A stretch of DNA of 64,000 bases from Catenovulum adriaticum (GTDB lineage Bacteria; Pseudomonadota; Gammaproteobacteria; Enterobacterales; Alteromonadaceae), in the NCBI RefSeq assembly GCF_026725475.1, contig NZ_CP109967.1, positions 124,001-188,000 of the forward strand. The letters run 5' to 3'. Made by a program: the position numbers and the translations under genes. Positions 1 to 8,083 of the stretch are shown here, piece by piece. The notes under the pieces were generated by a model. It worked only from the letters and a program-made list of their open reading frames with translations, ran no database searches and had not been told where the DNA came from. Position 1 is the stretch's first letter. Each line of letters opens with the position of its first letter.

Positions 1-1015
1 TTAATTTTTTACGCTTCCAAGGGCGAAAACGAATAACAAATTCGTCAGCAAAATATTGTAATAGCACTTGGTTGAGTTCGCCTACTCGGCGGACAATAAC
101 AAAAAAGCGCTTCATCATGGTTTCGACTGCTGTTTTGTTTTCGCCATAGCCTAGTAAATTAGCGACTTCAGGCTGATGCTCAAACAATAAGCGGTTCTCA
201 CTGCGCCCAGCTACCATATGTAGAGCAAAACGCATATGCCATAAAAACTCACGACAATCTTGCAATTCTCTGAGCTCTTCAGCTGTCATAAAGTTTTTTT
301 GAACCAATTGATCGCCATCAAATACTTTATAGTGTTTTTTAGCAATCCAGCCGATATTTTGAATATCTCGCAAACATCCTGGGTTTTCTTTGATATTAGG
401 CTCAAGGTTGTAGCTGGTATCGTGGAATTTTCTATGCCTGGCTTGCTGTTCTTCTACTTTTGCTTTGTAAAATTTTATACTCGGCCAAAACTTTTTGTGG
501 GTAATTTTGCTAGTGAGCTGCTCAAATACTTTTTTATCACCTATTAAAATTCGAGATTCTAATAGGTTAGTAGCAATAGTTATGTCTTCTTGAGCTAGTT
601 GGATAGTTTCTTTTAGCGTACGTACGCTTTGCCCAATATCTAACCCTAAATCCCACAGCGCGGTGACAAACAAACTCACTTTTTGTTGAATGTCTTTATC
701 AATGGGCGTTTTAGATAAAATTAATAAATCAATATCTGAGTGTAAGTTCAAATGGCCTCGGCCATAACCACCAACAGCGCATAAACAGAGCTCAGGAGTG
801 GTATCTAACTCTAGTATACGCCAAATTCGCTGAATGAGATTATCTACAAAAACGGCTCTGCCCAACACTAACTTTGCAATGGGCTGATGCGTAAAGTTGT
901 TAGTTAACCATTCGTGGTAGGCATCTACCTGTTCCCGTAAGGCTAGTATATTGTCTAAAGATTCAAATGCTTGAACTTTATCTATGTAATGTTGATGACT
1001 GCTCACTATGCTCAC
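1..1015 (-). CDS. glnD: GlnD, PII uridylyltransferase/uridylyl-removing enzyme (partial, N-terminal part)
   Basis: This gene reads off the left edge of the window, leaving about the first 335 residues. GlnD uridylylates and deuridylylates the PII signal protein according to glutamine level and so controls nitrogen assimilation. The nucleotidyltransferase signature is visible: GGYGRG followed by LHSDIDLLIL, with the two catalytic aspartates in SDID. The start is uncertain: GTG at 1015 and GTG at 1006 are in frame, stops lie just upstream, and neither has a good Shine-Dalgarno sequence. It lies about 60 bp downstream of map on the same strand, the same map-glnD order as in E. coli, and is probably co-transcribed. 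The HD and ACT domains lie outside the window. Confidence 0.93.
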   Translation of the reverse strand, partial: MSIVSSHQHYIDKVQAFESLDNILALREQVDAYHEWLTNNFTHQPIAKLVLGRAVFVDNLIQRIWRILELDTTPELCLCAVGGYGRGHLNLHSDIDLLILSKTPIDKDIQQKVSLFVTALWDLGLDIGQSVRTLKETIQLAQEDITIATNLLESRILIGDKKVFEQLTSKITHKKFWPSIKFYKAKVEEQQARHRKFHDTSYNLEPNIKENPGCLRDIQNIGWIAKKHYKVFDGDQLVQKNFMTAEELRELQDCREFLWHMRFALHMVAGRSENRLLFEHQPEVANLLGYGENKTAVETMMKRFFVIVRRVGELNQVLLQYFADEFVIRFRPWKRKKL

Positions 1016-1072
1016 TTTGCTGTTGTTTTATTTTTATCTAAATTTCGCTCAATAACTGGGTGATAGTGTGTG

Positions 1073-1891
1073 CTATCGAATACGAGGAACGGTTTCTTCT
1101 GATCGTAATGTCAAAATTTCACAGCCTGTTTCTGTTACTAGCAAGGTGTGTTCCCATTGCGCGCTCAGGCTACGATCTTTTGTAATCACAGTCCAGTCAT
1201 CTTTTAACAATTTTGTTTGTCGTTTACCCACGTTTACCATAGGTTCAATGGTTAAACACATACCAGCTTCTAAGACCGGTCCGGTGCCAGGTTTGCCATA
1301 ATGCAAAACTTGTGGCTCTTCGTGAAACTCTTGGCCAATACCATGGCCGCAATATTCACGTACAATCGAAAAGCCTTCTTTTTCAGCATGTTTTTGAATC
1401 GCGTGGCCAATATCACCTAAATGTATACCAGGTTTAACCATATCGATACCAATGTACAAGCATTCTTGGGTATTTTGCATTAAACGTTCTGCTAAACGCG
1501 TTTTTAAGCTTGAAGGCCCCACTAAAAACATTTTGCTGGTATCACCATGATAGCCGTTAATATGTTTATCATCAGGTGAGTTTTCATCATATCTTACAGT
1601 GACATCGATATTGATAATATCACCATCTTTCAGTGTTTTTTCTGCTGGAATGCCATGACAAACTACATGATTTACAGAGGTACAAACGGATTTAGGAAAA
1701 CCATGGTAGTTAAGCGGCGCTGGGTATGCTTTTAACTCTTGTGTGATATATTCATGACAAATGCGATCTAATTCGAGTGTGGTAATCCCTTTTTTTACAA
1801 AAGGCCCAATCATCTCAAGAACATCTGCTGCCATTTTACCGGCAACGCGCATTTTTTCTATTTCTTGCGGGGTTTTAATTTTTGCAGTCAA
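1073..1891 (-). CDS. map: Type I methionine aminopeptidase
   Basis: Removes the initiator methionine from nascent proteins in the cytoplasm. The five metal ligands of type I MetAP can be found: Asp in NIDVTV, Asp in GYHGDTSKMF, His in GHGIGQEFHEEP, Glu in TIEPMVN and Glu in WEHTLLV. At 272 residues it is a little longer than the E. coli enzyme (264). Much of the excess is a ~10-residue insertion (around DENSPDDKHI) between the first two ligand aspartates. The start is TTG at 1891, preceded by GAGG 7 bases upstream. It is divergent from rpsB and followed by glnD. Confidence 0.97.
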   Translation of the reverse strand: MTAKIKTPQEIEKMRVAGKMAADVLEMIGPFVKKGITTLELDRICHEYITQELKAYPAPLNYHGFPKSVCTSVNHVVCHGIPAEKTLKDGDIINIDVTVRYDENSPDDKHINGYHGDTSKMFLVGPSSLKTRLAERLMQNTQECLYIGIDMVKPGIHLGDIGHAIQKHAEKEGFSIVREYCGHGIGQEFHEEPQVLHYGKPGTGPVLEAGMCLTIEPMVNVGKRQTKLLKDDWTVITKDRSLSAQWEHTLLVTETGCEILTLRSEETVPRIR

Positions 1892-1937
1892 TTTTGTGCC
1901 TCAATCGGGTTTTTTATAGCTATGAGCTATATAAAAA

Positions 1938-1966
1938 TTGTTGTTTTAGGCTGTCTATGGTATAAA
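1938..1966 (+). promoter_or_regulatory. Probable sigma70 promoter of rpsB-tsf
   Basis: TTGTTG at 1938-1943 is separated by 17 bases from TATAAA at 1961-1966, with TGG just before the -10 (extended -10). A GC-rich discriminator, GCGCGCC, follows at once. Such discriminators are typical of ribosomal promoters under stringent control. No competing promoter of this quality lies in the 222 bp between map and rpsB. Confidence 0.65.
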
Positions 1967-2019
1967 GCGCGCCGACAATTCGCAAATGAATTGTCAAAAC
2001 AATTTTAATTAACCACACA

Positions 2020-2081
2020 CACATACTGCAACGTTGTCCGGGGTGCCTGCTTTTTAGTCGGTCGGATGCAGCGGGTATGTG
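2020..2081 (+). promoter_or_regulatory. Structured rpsB leader, candidate S2 autoregulatory RNA
   Basis: The rpsB 5' leader can fold into a long interrupted hairpin. CACATAC (2020-2026) pairs with GTATGTG (2075-2081), TGCA (2027-2030) with TGCA (2067-2070), and TCCG (2037-2040) with CGGA (2063-2066). A GGGGT run in the loop could also pair with ACCCC at 2090-2094, beside the ribosome-binding site. Gammaproteobacterial rpsB-tsf operons are known to be repressed by S2 through a conserved leader structure. I infer that this element is the equivalent; the exact fold is untested. Confidence 0.55.
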
Positions 2082-2113
2082 GAGGCTCAACCCCAAATTA
2101 AATGAGGAATATT

Positions 2114-2842
2114 ATGCCAAACGTTTCAATGCGCGACATGCTTAAAGCCGGTGTTCACTTCGGTCACCAAACCCGTTACTGGGAACCAAAGATGAAACCT
2201 TACATTTTTGGTGCGCGAAACAAAATTCATATCATCAACCTTGAAAAAACAGTTCCTTTATTCAACCAAGCATTAACTGAGTTGTCTAAAGTTGCGTCTC
2301 GTAAAGGTAAAATCTTATTCGTTGGTACTAAACGTGCAGCTGGTGGTGCAGTGAAAGAATCTGCATTAAAATGTGACCAGTTCTACGTAAACCACCGTTG
2401 GTTAGGTGGTATGTTGACTAACTGGAAAACAGTACGTCAGTCAATTAAGCGTCTTAAAGATCTTGAAACTCAAAGCCAAGATGGTACTTTTGAGAAAGTG
2501 ACTAAAAAAGAAGCTTTAATGCTAACTCGTGAAATGGACAAGTTAGAACTCAGCCTTGGCGGTATCAAAAACATGGGCGGCTTACCTGACGCGCTTTTCG
2601 TTATTGATGCGGATCACGAGCACATCGCAATTAAAGAAGCTAACAACTTAGGAATCCCTGTAATTTCTGTAGTTGATACTAACTCTAATCCTGACGGTGT
2701 TGATTTTGTTATTCCAGGCAATGATGATGCTATCCGTGCGATTCAACTTTATTTAAATGCTGCAGCTGATGCAGTAAATGAAGGAAGTGAGAACAACTTG
2801 GAAGCTCAAGCAGAAAAAGACGGTTTTGTAGAAACTGAATAA
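2114..2842 (+). CDS. rpsB: 30S ribosomal protein S2
   Basis: Small-subunit ribosomal protein of 242 residues, nearly colinear with E. coli S2 (241). It opens MPNVSMRDMLKAGVHFGHQT and contains the conserved NHRWLGGMLTNW and IDADHEHIAIKEA stretches. An in-frame ATG at 2102 would add four residues, but the Shine-Dalgarno sequence TGAGGA (2103-2108) lies inside that extension and points to ATG 2114, which also fits the family N-terminus. It is first in the rpsB-tsf unit and is preceded by a structured leader. Confidence 0.98.
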   Translation: MPNVSMRDMLKAGVHFGHQTRYWEPKMKPYIFGARNKIHIINLEKTVPLFNQALTELSKVASRKGKILFVGTKRAAGGAVKESALKCDQFYVNHRWLGGMLTNWKTVRQSIKRLKDLETQSQDGTFEKVTKKEALMLTREMDKLELSLGGIKNMGGLPDALFVIDADHEHIAIKEANNLGIPVISVVDTNSNPDGVDFVIPGNDDAIRAIQLYLNAAADAVNEGSENNLEAQAEKDGFVETE

Positions 2843-2872
2843 TTCTGTTGTAACAACTGATTTGTATAATTA

Positions 2873-2894
2873 AACAGGGGCGATAGCCCCTGTT
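2873..2894 (+). terminator. Hairpin between rpsB and tsf (attenuator-like)
   Basis: A perfect 9-bp stem, AACAGGGGC (2873-2881) with GCCCCTGTT (2886-2894), encloses a GATA loop. There is no U-tract after it, so it is more likely an attenuator or RNA-stabilising hairpin than a full terminator. It lies 31 bp after the rpsB stop and 70 bp before tsf. Confidence 0.6.
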
Positions 2895-2963
2895 TATAAC
2901 CAAGTGATTGAAATCATAAATATTAATAACTTGGTGACTAAGATATTTAACGAGGAAATCGAA

Positions 2964-3812
2964 ATGGCAATTACTGCTGCTCTAGTTAAAGAATTAAGAG
3001 AGCGCACTGGCGCTGGCATGATGGATTGTAAAAAAGCTTTAGTTGAAACTAATGGCGATATTGAATTAGCAATCGAAAACATGCGTAAATCTGGCCAAGC
3101 GAAAGCGGCTAAAAAAGCAGGTAACATCGCAGCTGAAGGCACTATCATCATTAAACAAAAAGATGATCTTGCAGTATTAGTTGAAGTTAACTGTCAAACA
3201 GATTTTGTTGCAAAAGATAAAAATTTCTTAGCTTTTGCTAACGATGTAGCTGAAGGCGCAATTGCATCTAAAACCAGCATTGAAGACCTACAAGCTCAGT
3301 TTGAAGAAGCGCGTGTTGCCCTTGTGACTAAAATTGGTGAAAACATCAATGTTCGTCGCATTGAGTACATCGAAGGTAGTGCGTTAGCGCAATACACTCA
3401 CGGTGAGCGCATTGGTGTAGTTGTTGCTGGTTCTGGCGACGCTGAAACACTTAAGCATGTAGCAATGCACGTTGCTGCAAGCAAGCCTGAGTACGTTAAC
3501 CCTGAAGATGTACCAGCTGAAGTAGTTGAAAAAGAAAAAGCCATTCAAATTGATATTGCAATGAACGAAGGCAAGCCAGCTGAAATTGCAGAAAAAATGG
3601 TTACTGGCCGTATGAAGAAATTCACTGGCGAAGTATCTTTAACAGGTCAAGCTTTCATTATGGAACCTAAGCGTTCTGTTGGCGATATCTTAAAAGAGAA
3701 AGGCGTAAGCGTTTCAAACTTTGTTCGCTTAGAAGTAGGCGAAGGTATTGAAAAGAAAGAAGAAGATTTTGCTGCTGAAGTAGAAGCCCAAATGGCTGCT
3801 GCTAAAGGTTAA
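2964..3812 (+). CDS. tsf: Elongation factor Ts
   Basis: Guanine-nucleotide exchange factor that recycles EF-Tu. It begins MAITAALVKELRERTGAGMM, the conserved UBA-like N-terminal domain, and contains the TDFVAKD element that contacts EF-Tu. Its 282 residues match the E. coli length (283). An upstream in-frame ATG at 2904 would add 20 residues with no family counterpart. ATG 2964 has GAGG at 2952-2955 and is the better start. It is in an operon with rpsB. Confidence 0.98.
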   Translation: MAITAALVKELRERTGAGMMDCKKALVETNGDIELAIENMRKSGQAKAAKKAGNIAAEGTIIIKQKDDLAVLVEVNCQTDFVAKDKNFLAFANDVAEGAIASKTSIEDLQAQFEEARVALVTKIGENINVRRIEYIEGSALAQYTHGERIGVVVAGSGDAETLKHVAMHVAASKPEYVNPEDVPAEVVEKEKAIQIDIAMNEGKPAEIAEKMVTGRMKKFTGEVSLTGQAFIMEPKRSVGDILKEKGVSVSNFVRLEVGEGIEKKEEDFAAEVEAQMAAAKG

Positions 3813-3830
3813 TCAGCATTATATTAAAAG

Positions 3831-3856
3831 AGCCGCGCTTGCCGCGGCTTCTTTTT
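3831..3856 (+). terminator. Rho-independent terminator after tsf
   Basis: The stem AGCCGCG (3831-3837) pairs with CGCGGCT (3843-3849) around a 5-base loop and is followed by TC and five Ts. It lies 18 bp after the tsf stop and would separate rpsB-tsf from pyrH. Confidence 0.85.
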
Positions 3857-3884
3857 GCCATATTATCACTAAATGGAAATAATT

Positions 3885-4628
3885 ATGAATCCTAAAACTG
3901 AATATCGACGTGTACTTTTAAAGTTAAGTGGTGAAGCCTTAATGGGTGATGAAGGCTTTGGTATCGACCCTAAAATTTTAGACCGTATGGCTCAAGAAAT
4001 AAAAGAGCTGGTTGAATTTGGTGTTCAAGTTGGGATAGTGATTGGCGGCGGTAATTTATTCCGTGGCGCAGGTTTGGCTAAAGCAGGGATGAACCGCGTA
4101 GTCGGCGATCACATGGGTATGTTAGCAACCACAATGAATGGTTTAGCGATGAGAGATGCTCTGCATCGTGCCTATGTGAATGCACGTCTTATGTCTGCAA
4201 TTGAATTAACCGGTGTGTGCGATACTTATAATTGGGCCGAAGCCATTAGCTTATTAAAAGCAGGTAAAGTCGTTATTTTTGCAGCAGGTACAGGTAACCC
4301 ATTTTTCACAACTGATTCAGCAGCTTGTTTACGAGGGATTGAAATTGAAGCGGATGCTGTGTTAAAAGCGACTAAAGTGGATGGTGTTTATTCAGACGAT
4401 CCTGAAAGCAACCCTGATGCAACTTTATATACCCAATTAACTTACCAAGAAGTATTAGAAAAAGAATTAAAAGTGATGGACTTAGCTGCATTTACTTTAG
4501 CAAGAGATCACAGTTTACCTATTCGAGTTTTCAATATGAATAAGCCAGGTGCTTTACGTCGTGTTATCATGGGTGAAGTTGAAGGCACATTAATTGACCA
4601 TTCTGAAAACTTTGAAGCAAATAATTAA
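3885..4628 (+). CDS. pyrH: UMP kinase
   Basis: Phosphorylates UMP to UDP in pyrimidine nucleotide synthesis. It belongs to the amino-acid kinase fold, with LLKLSGEAL (phosphate binding), GGGNLFRGAG and TGNPFFTTDSAA all conserved. It has 247 residues. Track-length alternatives begin at ATG 3873, but the GGA of that extension sits at Shine-Dalgarno distance from ATG 3885, which matches the family start better. It is followed by frr with a 20-bp gap. Confidence 0.97.
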   Translation: MNPKTEYRRVLLKLSGEALMGDEGFGIDPKILDRMAQEIKELVEFGVQVGIVIGGGNLFRGAGLAKAGMNRVVGDHMGMLATTMNGLAMRDALHRAYVNARLMSAIELTGVCDTYNWAEAISLLKAGKVVIFAAGTGNPFFTTDSAACLRGIEIEADAVLKATKVDGVYSDDPESNPDATLYTQLTYQEVLEKELKVMDLAAFTLARDHSLPIRVFNMNKPGALRRVIMGEVEGTLIDHSENFEANN

Positions 4629-4648
4629 TTTAGTTAGGAAGCATTCCC

Positions 4649-5206
4649 ATGTTAAATGACATTCAAAAAGATGCACAAGTTCGTATGAGTAAAAGCATTG
4701 ACGCTTTGAAAAATCAATTGGCTAAAATTCGTACCGGTCGTGCTCACCCAAGTTTATTAGATAGCATTAGCGTACCTTATTACGGGGCTGAAACACCATT
4801 AAATCAGCTTGCGAATGTAACGGTTGAAGATTCAAGAACATTAGCGTTAATGGTATTTGATAAGAGTGTGATTCAAGCCGTTGAAAAAGCAATTTTAACT
4901 TCAGATTTGGGCTTAAACCCTATGTCTGCTGGCACGACTATACGTATTCCGTTACCACCATTAACAGAAGAACGTCGTAAAGATTTAATTAAAGTGGTAC
5001 GTGCTGAAGCTGAAAATGGCCGAATTGCAATTCGTAATATTCGCCGTGATGCTAATTCGGACGTTAAATCTTTATTAAAAGAGAAAGAAGTCAGCGAAGA
5101 TGAAGCAAAGAAATCAGAAGACGTCATTCAAAAAACAACTGACGACTTTATTAAACAAGTAGATGTAGTACTTGCGACTAAAGAAAAAGAACTTTTAGAT
5201 ATCTAA
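4649..5206 (+). CDS. frr: Ribosome recycling factor
   Basis: Splits post-termination ribosomes together with EF-G. It has 185 residues, as in E. coli, with the signature KIRTGRAHPSLLD near residue 30 and the C-terminal helical region rich in Lys and Glu. AGGA lies about 10 bases before the ATG. It lies between pyrH and uppS, as in most gammaproteobacteria. Confidence 0.97.
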   Translation: MLNDIQKDAQVRMSKSIDALKNQLAKIRTGRAHPSLLDSISVPYYGAETPLNQLANVTVEDSRTLALMVFDKSVIQAVEKAILTSDLGLNPMSAGTTIRIPLPPLTEERRKDLIKVVRAEAENGRIAIRNIRRDANSDVKSLLKEKEVSEDEAKKSEDVIQKTTDDFIKQVDVVLATKEKELLDI

Positions 5207-5216
5207 TTATAAAAAT

Positions 5217-5243
5217 AGCGCCTGCCTGTATGGTTTAGGCGCT
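5217..5243 (+). terminator. Hairpin between frr and uppS
   Basis: AGCGCCT (5217-5223) pairs with AGGCGCT (5237-5243) around a 13-base loop. No clear U-tract follows, so termination is uncertain; it may be a weak terminator or a processing hairpin. Confidence 0.45.
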
Positions 5244-5262
5244 TGATAAAAAATACATCTAC

Positions 5263-6018
5263 ATGACTACAACTGCTTTAGATAAACTCAAAAATATTAG
5301 CCCTGATGTATTACCGCGCCATGTTGGCATTATTATGGACGGAAATGGTCGGTGGGCTAAGCAGCAACATAAGCCCCGCACATTTGGACATAAAGCTGGG
5401 GTCGAATCAGTGCGTGCTGCGGTTAGATTTGCTCAGCAGCATGGCCTTCAAGTATTAACCTTATTTGCTTTTAGTAGTGAAAACTGGAAAAGACCAGCGC
5501 AGGAAGTTTCTGTATTAATGGAGCTTTTTATGTTGGTATTAAGCCAAGAGGTTAAACGTCTTAATAAAAACAATGTTCGTTTACAAGTTATAGGCGACAC
5601 CAGTCGGTTTAGCGCCCGTTTACAAAAAAAAATTAACGAAGCTGAAAAGCTCACTGAACAGAATGATGGGTTGGTATTAGCTGTTGCCGCTAATTATGGT
5701 GGTAAATGGGATATTATTCAGTCAGTAAACAAGGTACTTGAGCAGACTCCTAACACAGAAATCACAGAAGCTGAGATTGAAAAAAATCTTAGTTTGTCAC
5801 AATTTGCCCCACTAGATTTAATTATAAGAACTGGCGGCGATCAACGGATTAGTAATTTTTTGTTATGGCAAGCCGCTTACGCTGAGTTTTATTTTACCAA
5901 TGAGTTATGGCCTAACTTTAAAGAAGACAGCTTTGCACAAGCCGTATTGTGCTTTGTTAATCGCCAGCGGCGGTTTGGGCTGACAGGGGATCAGATTGAA
6001 AACGCTCAAAAACAATAA
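5263..6018 (+). CDS. uppS: Undecaprenyl diphosphate synthase (UppS)
   Basis: Cis-prenyltransferase that makes the C55 carrier lipid for peptidoglycan and O-antigen. It shows HVGIIMDGNGRWAK (catalytic Asp at about residue 27), FSSENWKRP, IGDTSRF and the C-terminal IRTGGDQRISNFLLWQAAY. It has 251 residues, normal for the family. It overlaps cdsA by 23 bp, so the two are translationally linked. Confidence 0.97.
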   Translation: MTTTALDKLKNISPDVLPRHVGIIMDGNGRWAKQQHKPRTFGHKAGVESVRAAVRFAQQHGLQVLTLFAFSSENWKRPAQEVSVLMELFMLVLSQEVKRLNKNNVRLQVIGDTSRFSARLQKKINEAEKLTEQNDGLVLAVAANYGGKWDIIQSVNKVLEQTPNTEITEAEIEKNLSLSQFAPLDLIIRTGGDQRISNFLLWQAAYAEFYFTNELWPNFKEDSFAQAVLCFVNRQRRFGLTGDQIENAQKQ

Positions 6019-6895
6019 AATTTCTAAAACCAGCACACTGAGAAAGCGAATTTTAACCGCGCTTATTTTATTACCGCTTGCGTTGGTTGCTATTTTTGAA
6101 TTGCCATTAATACCTTTTGCTATTTTCACCGCTATTATTATGTCTATTGGTGCGTGGGAATGGGGACCATTTATTGGTTTTTGCAATAAACGCAGACGCG
6201 TGCTACTAATGGCAGCATTGATAGGATCTATGTTTGGCTTTGCTCACCTTTCTGGGCTAATTGCGAATGGGCAAGTTAACTTATATCAGGAACAGGTTAA
6301 AACCGCGTTGTGGTTGTCACTTGCTTGGTGGGGCTTAGCACTGATTTTGGTGATCACTTATCCTAAATCATCGCGTTATTGGCGCGGATTAAGATGGATG
6401 AAGGGCTTGTTTGGGTTATTTACTTTATTACCAGCTTGGTTAGCGATTAATATTATACGAGCTAATCAGTATGAAATTGATGCTGAACGAGGTGCATGGC
6501 TTTTATTGTACGTTTTTGCGTTAGTTTGGGCTGCTGATATTGGCGCTTATTTTGCCGGTAAAGCCTATGGTAAAAATAAATTAATGCCTAATGTGAGCCC
6601 AGGTAAAACAATTGAAGGCTTTTTGGGTGGTTTGATCGCCAGTACCACACTTATTTTTCTGGCGCTGCAAACTTCACTTTTTGTTGGTCATAATGGTTTG
6701 CAAGTGGTGTTGGTATCGTTGGCTGTTGTGTTTAGCTCTGTGTTGGGTGATTTATTAGAAAGCATGTTAAAACGTCAAGCTGGTGTAAAAGATAGTGGTA
6801 CTATCTTGCCGGGGCACGGTGGTGTGCTCGATCGAATTGATAGTTTAACCGCAGCTTTACCTGTATTTGCCTGCCTTTACTTTTATTTGATATAA
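5996..6895 (+). CDS. cdsA: Phosphatidate cytidylyltransferase
   Basis: Integral membrane enzyme that makes CDP-diacylglycerol from phosphatidate and CTP. Several hydrophobic segments are visible, and the family signature sits near the C-terminus at about residues 256-286 (SMLKRQAGVKDSG, then LPGHGGVLDRIDS). The start is TTG 5996, supported by AGGGGA at 5985-5990; it lies inside the end of uppS. The stop is immediately followed by the dxr ATG. Confidence 0.95.
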   Translation: MKTLKNNKISKTSTLRKRILTALILLPLALVAIFELPLIPFAIFTAIIMSIGAWEWGPFIGFCNKRRRVLLMAALIGSMFGFAHLSGLIANGQVNLYQEQVKTALWLSLAWWGLALILVITYPKSSRYWRGLRWMKGLFGLFTLLPAWLAINIIRANQYEIDAERGAWLLLYVFALVWAADIGAYFAGKAYGKNKLMPNVSPGKTIEGFLGGLIASTTLIFLALQTSLFVGHNGLQVVLVSLAVVFSSVLGDLLESMLKRQAGVKDSGTILPGHGGVLDRIDSLTAALPVFACLYFYLI

Positions 6896-8083
6896 ATGAA
6901 AAAAATAGCAGTTCTTGGCTCAACTGGCTCAATCGGCCAGAGTACATTAGAAGTTGTTAGGCAAAATCCTGATGAGTTTTCAGTTTTTGCATTAGCAGCT
7001 TATTCAAAAGTGGATATCATTTTTAAGCAGTGCCTTGAATTTCGCCCCGCTTATGTTGTTTTAATTCAATCTGAAGCAGCTGCTGAGCTAGCACAAATGT
7101 TAACGCTTGCTAATTGTGCAACCCATGTTTTAGTGGGCTCAAACGAATTAAATCAATTGGTGAGTGTTAGTGAGCTTGATATTGTTGTCGCAGCCATTGT
7201 CGGTGGTGCTGGATTAGCTTCTACGTTAGCAGCGGCTCAAGCTGGTAAAACTATTTTGTTAGCTAATAAAGAAGCGCTGGTTATGTCAGGGCGTATTTTT
7301 ATTGATCAAGTTAAACAAAGCGGTGCGCGTTTACTACCAGTTGATAGTGAACATAATGCAATATTTCAAAGTTTATCTGCGGACTATCAAAAAGATTATC
7401 TAAATCAAAATATTACCGACTTTGGTGTACACTCCATTATTTTAACCGGATCCGGTGGACCATTTTTAAATACCCCGTTAACTGATTTAGAACATAAAAC
7501 GCCAGCTCAAGCTTGTAAGCACCCGAATTGGTCGATGGGGCAAAAAATCTCAGTTGATTCCGCTACTATGATGAACAAAGGTTTGGAATTAATTGAAGCC
7601 TGTTGGTTATTTGATGTTGCGCCAGATTTTATTGAAATTTTAATTCATCCTCAGTCTGTTATTCATTCAATGGTGCGATATATAGATGGCTCAATTATGG
7701 CGCAATTAGGCGCACCAGATATGAAAACACCGATTGCACATTGTTTAGGCTTTCCTAGTCGTATTGAGTCTGGCAGCGCACATTTTGATTTTATCAAAGC
7801 AGGGCAATTTAATTTTCAAGCACCTGACTTTGAACGTTTTCCTAATTTAAAACTGGCTCAGCAAGCATTTTGTGAAGGTCAAGAAATGACCACAGTTTTA
7901 AATGCGGCAAATGAAATACATGTTGATGCTTTTTTGAATGAAAAAATTAAATTTACGGATATTGCTAAATATAATCAATCGGTTATGGAAAAATTACAGC
8001 CGAGTAAAGCAAGTGATTTAAGTAGCATTTTTGCGATCGATGAAGAAGCAAGAGCACTGGCTTTGCAAGGAGTTAGCACGTGA
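6896..8083 (+). CDS. dxr: 1-deoxy-D-xylulose 5-phosphate reductoisomerase
   Basis: Second enzyme of the MEP isoprenoid pathway, NADPH-dependent. The dinucleotide-binding motif GSTGSIG is at residues 8-14. LLPVDSEHNAIFQ holds metal-binding Asp and Glu, and HPNWSMGQKISVDSATMMNK the substrate site. It has 395 residues. It starts directly after the cdsA stop and overlaps rseP by 4 bp. In E. coli dxr precedes uppS; here the order is uppS-cdsA-dxr. Confidence 0.97.
   Translation: MKKIAVLGSTGSIGQSTLEVVRQNPDEFSVFALAAYSKVDIIFKQCLEFRPAYVVLIQSEAAAELAQMLTLANCATHVLVGSNELNQLVSVSELDIVVAAIVGGAGLASTLAAAQAGKTILLANKEALVMSGRIFIDQVKQSGARLLPVDSEHNAIFQSLSADYQKDYLNQNITDFGVHSIILTGSGGPFLNTPLTDLEHKTPAQACKHPNWSMGQKISVDSATMMNKGLELIEACWLFDVAPDFIEILIHPQSVIHSMVRYIDGSIMAQLGAPDMKTPIAHCLGFPSRIESGSAHFDFIKAGQFNFQAPDFERFPNLKLAQQAFCEGQEMTTVLNAANEIHVDAFLNEKIKFTDIAKYNQSVMEKLQPSKASDLSSIFAIDEEARALALQGVST

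Noticed and set aside
260..547. 95-codon plus-strand ORF at the left edge
   Set aside because: It lies antisense to glnD, which has clear family motifs and an open frame to the window edge.
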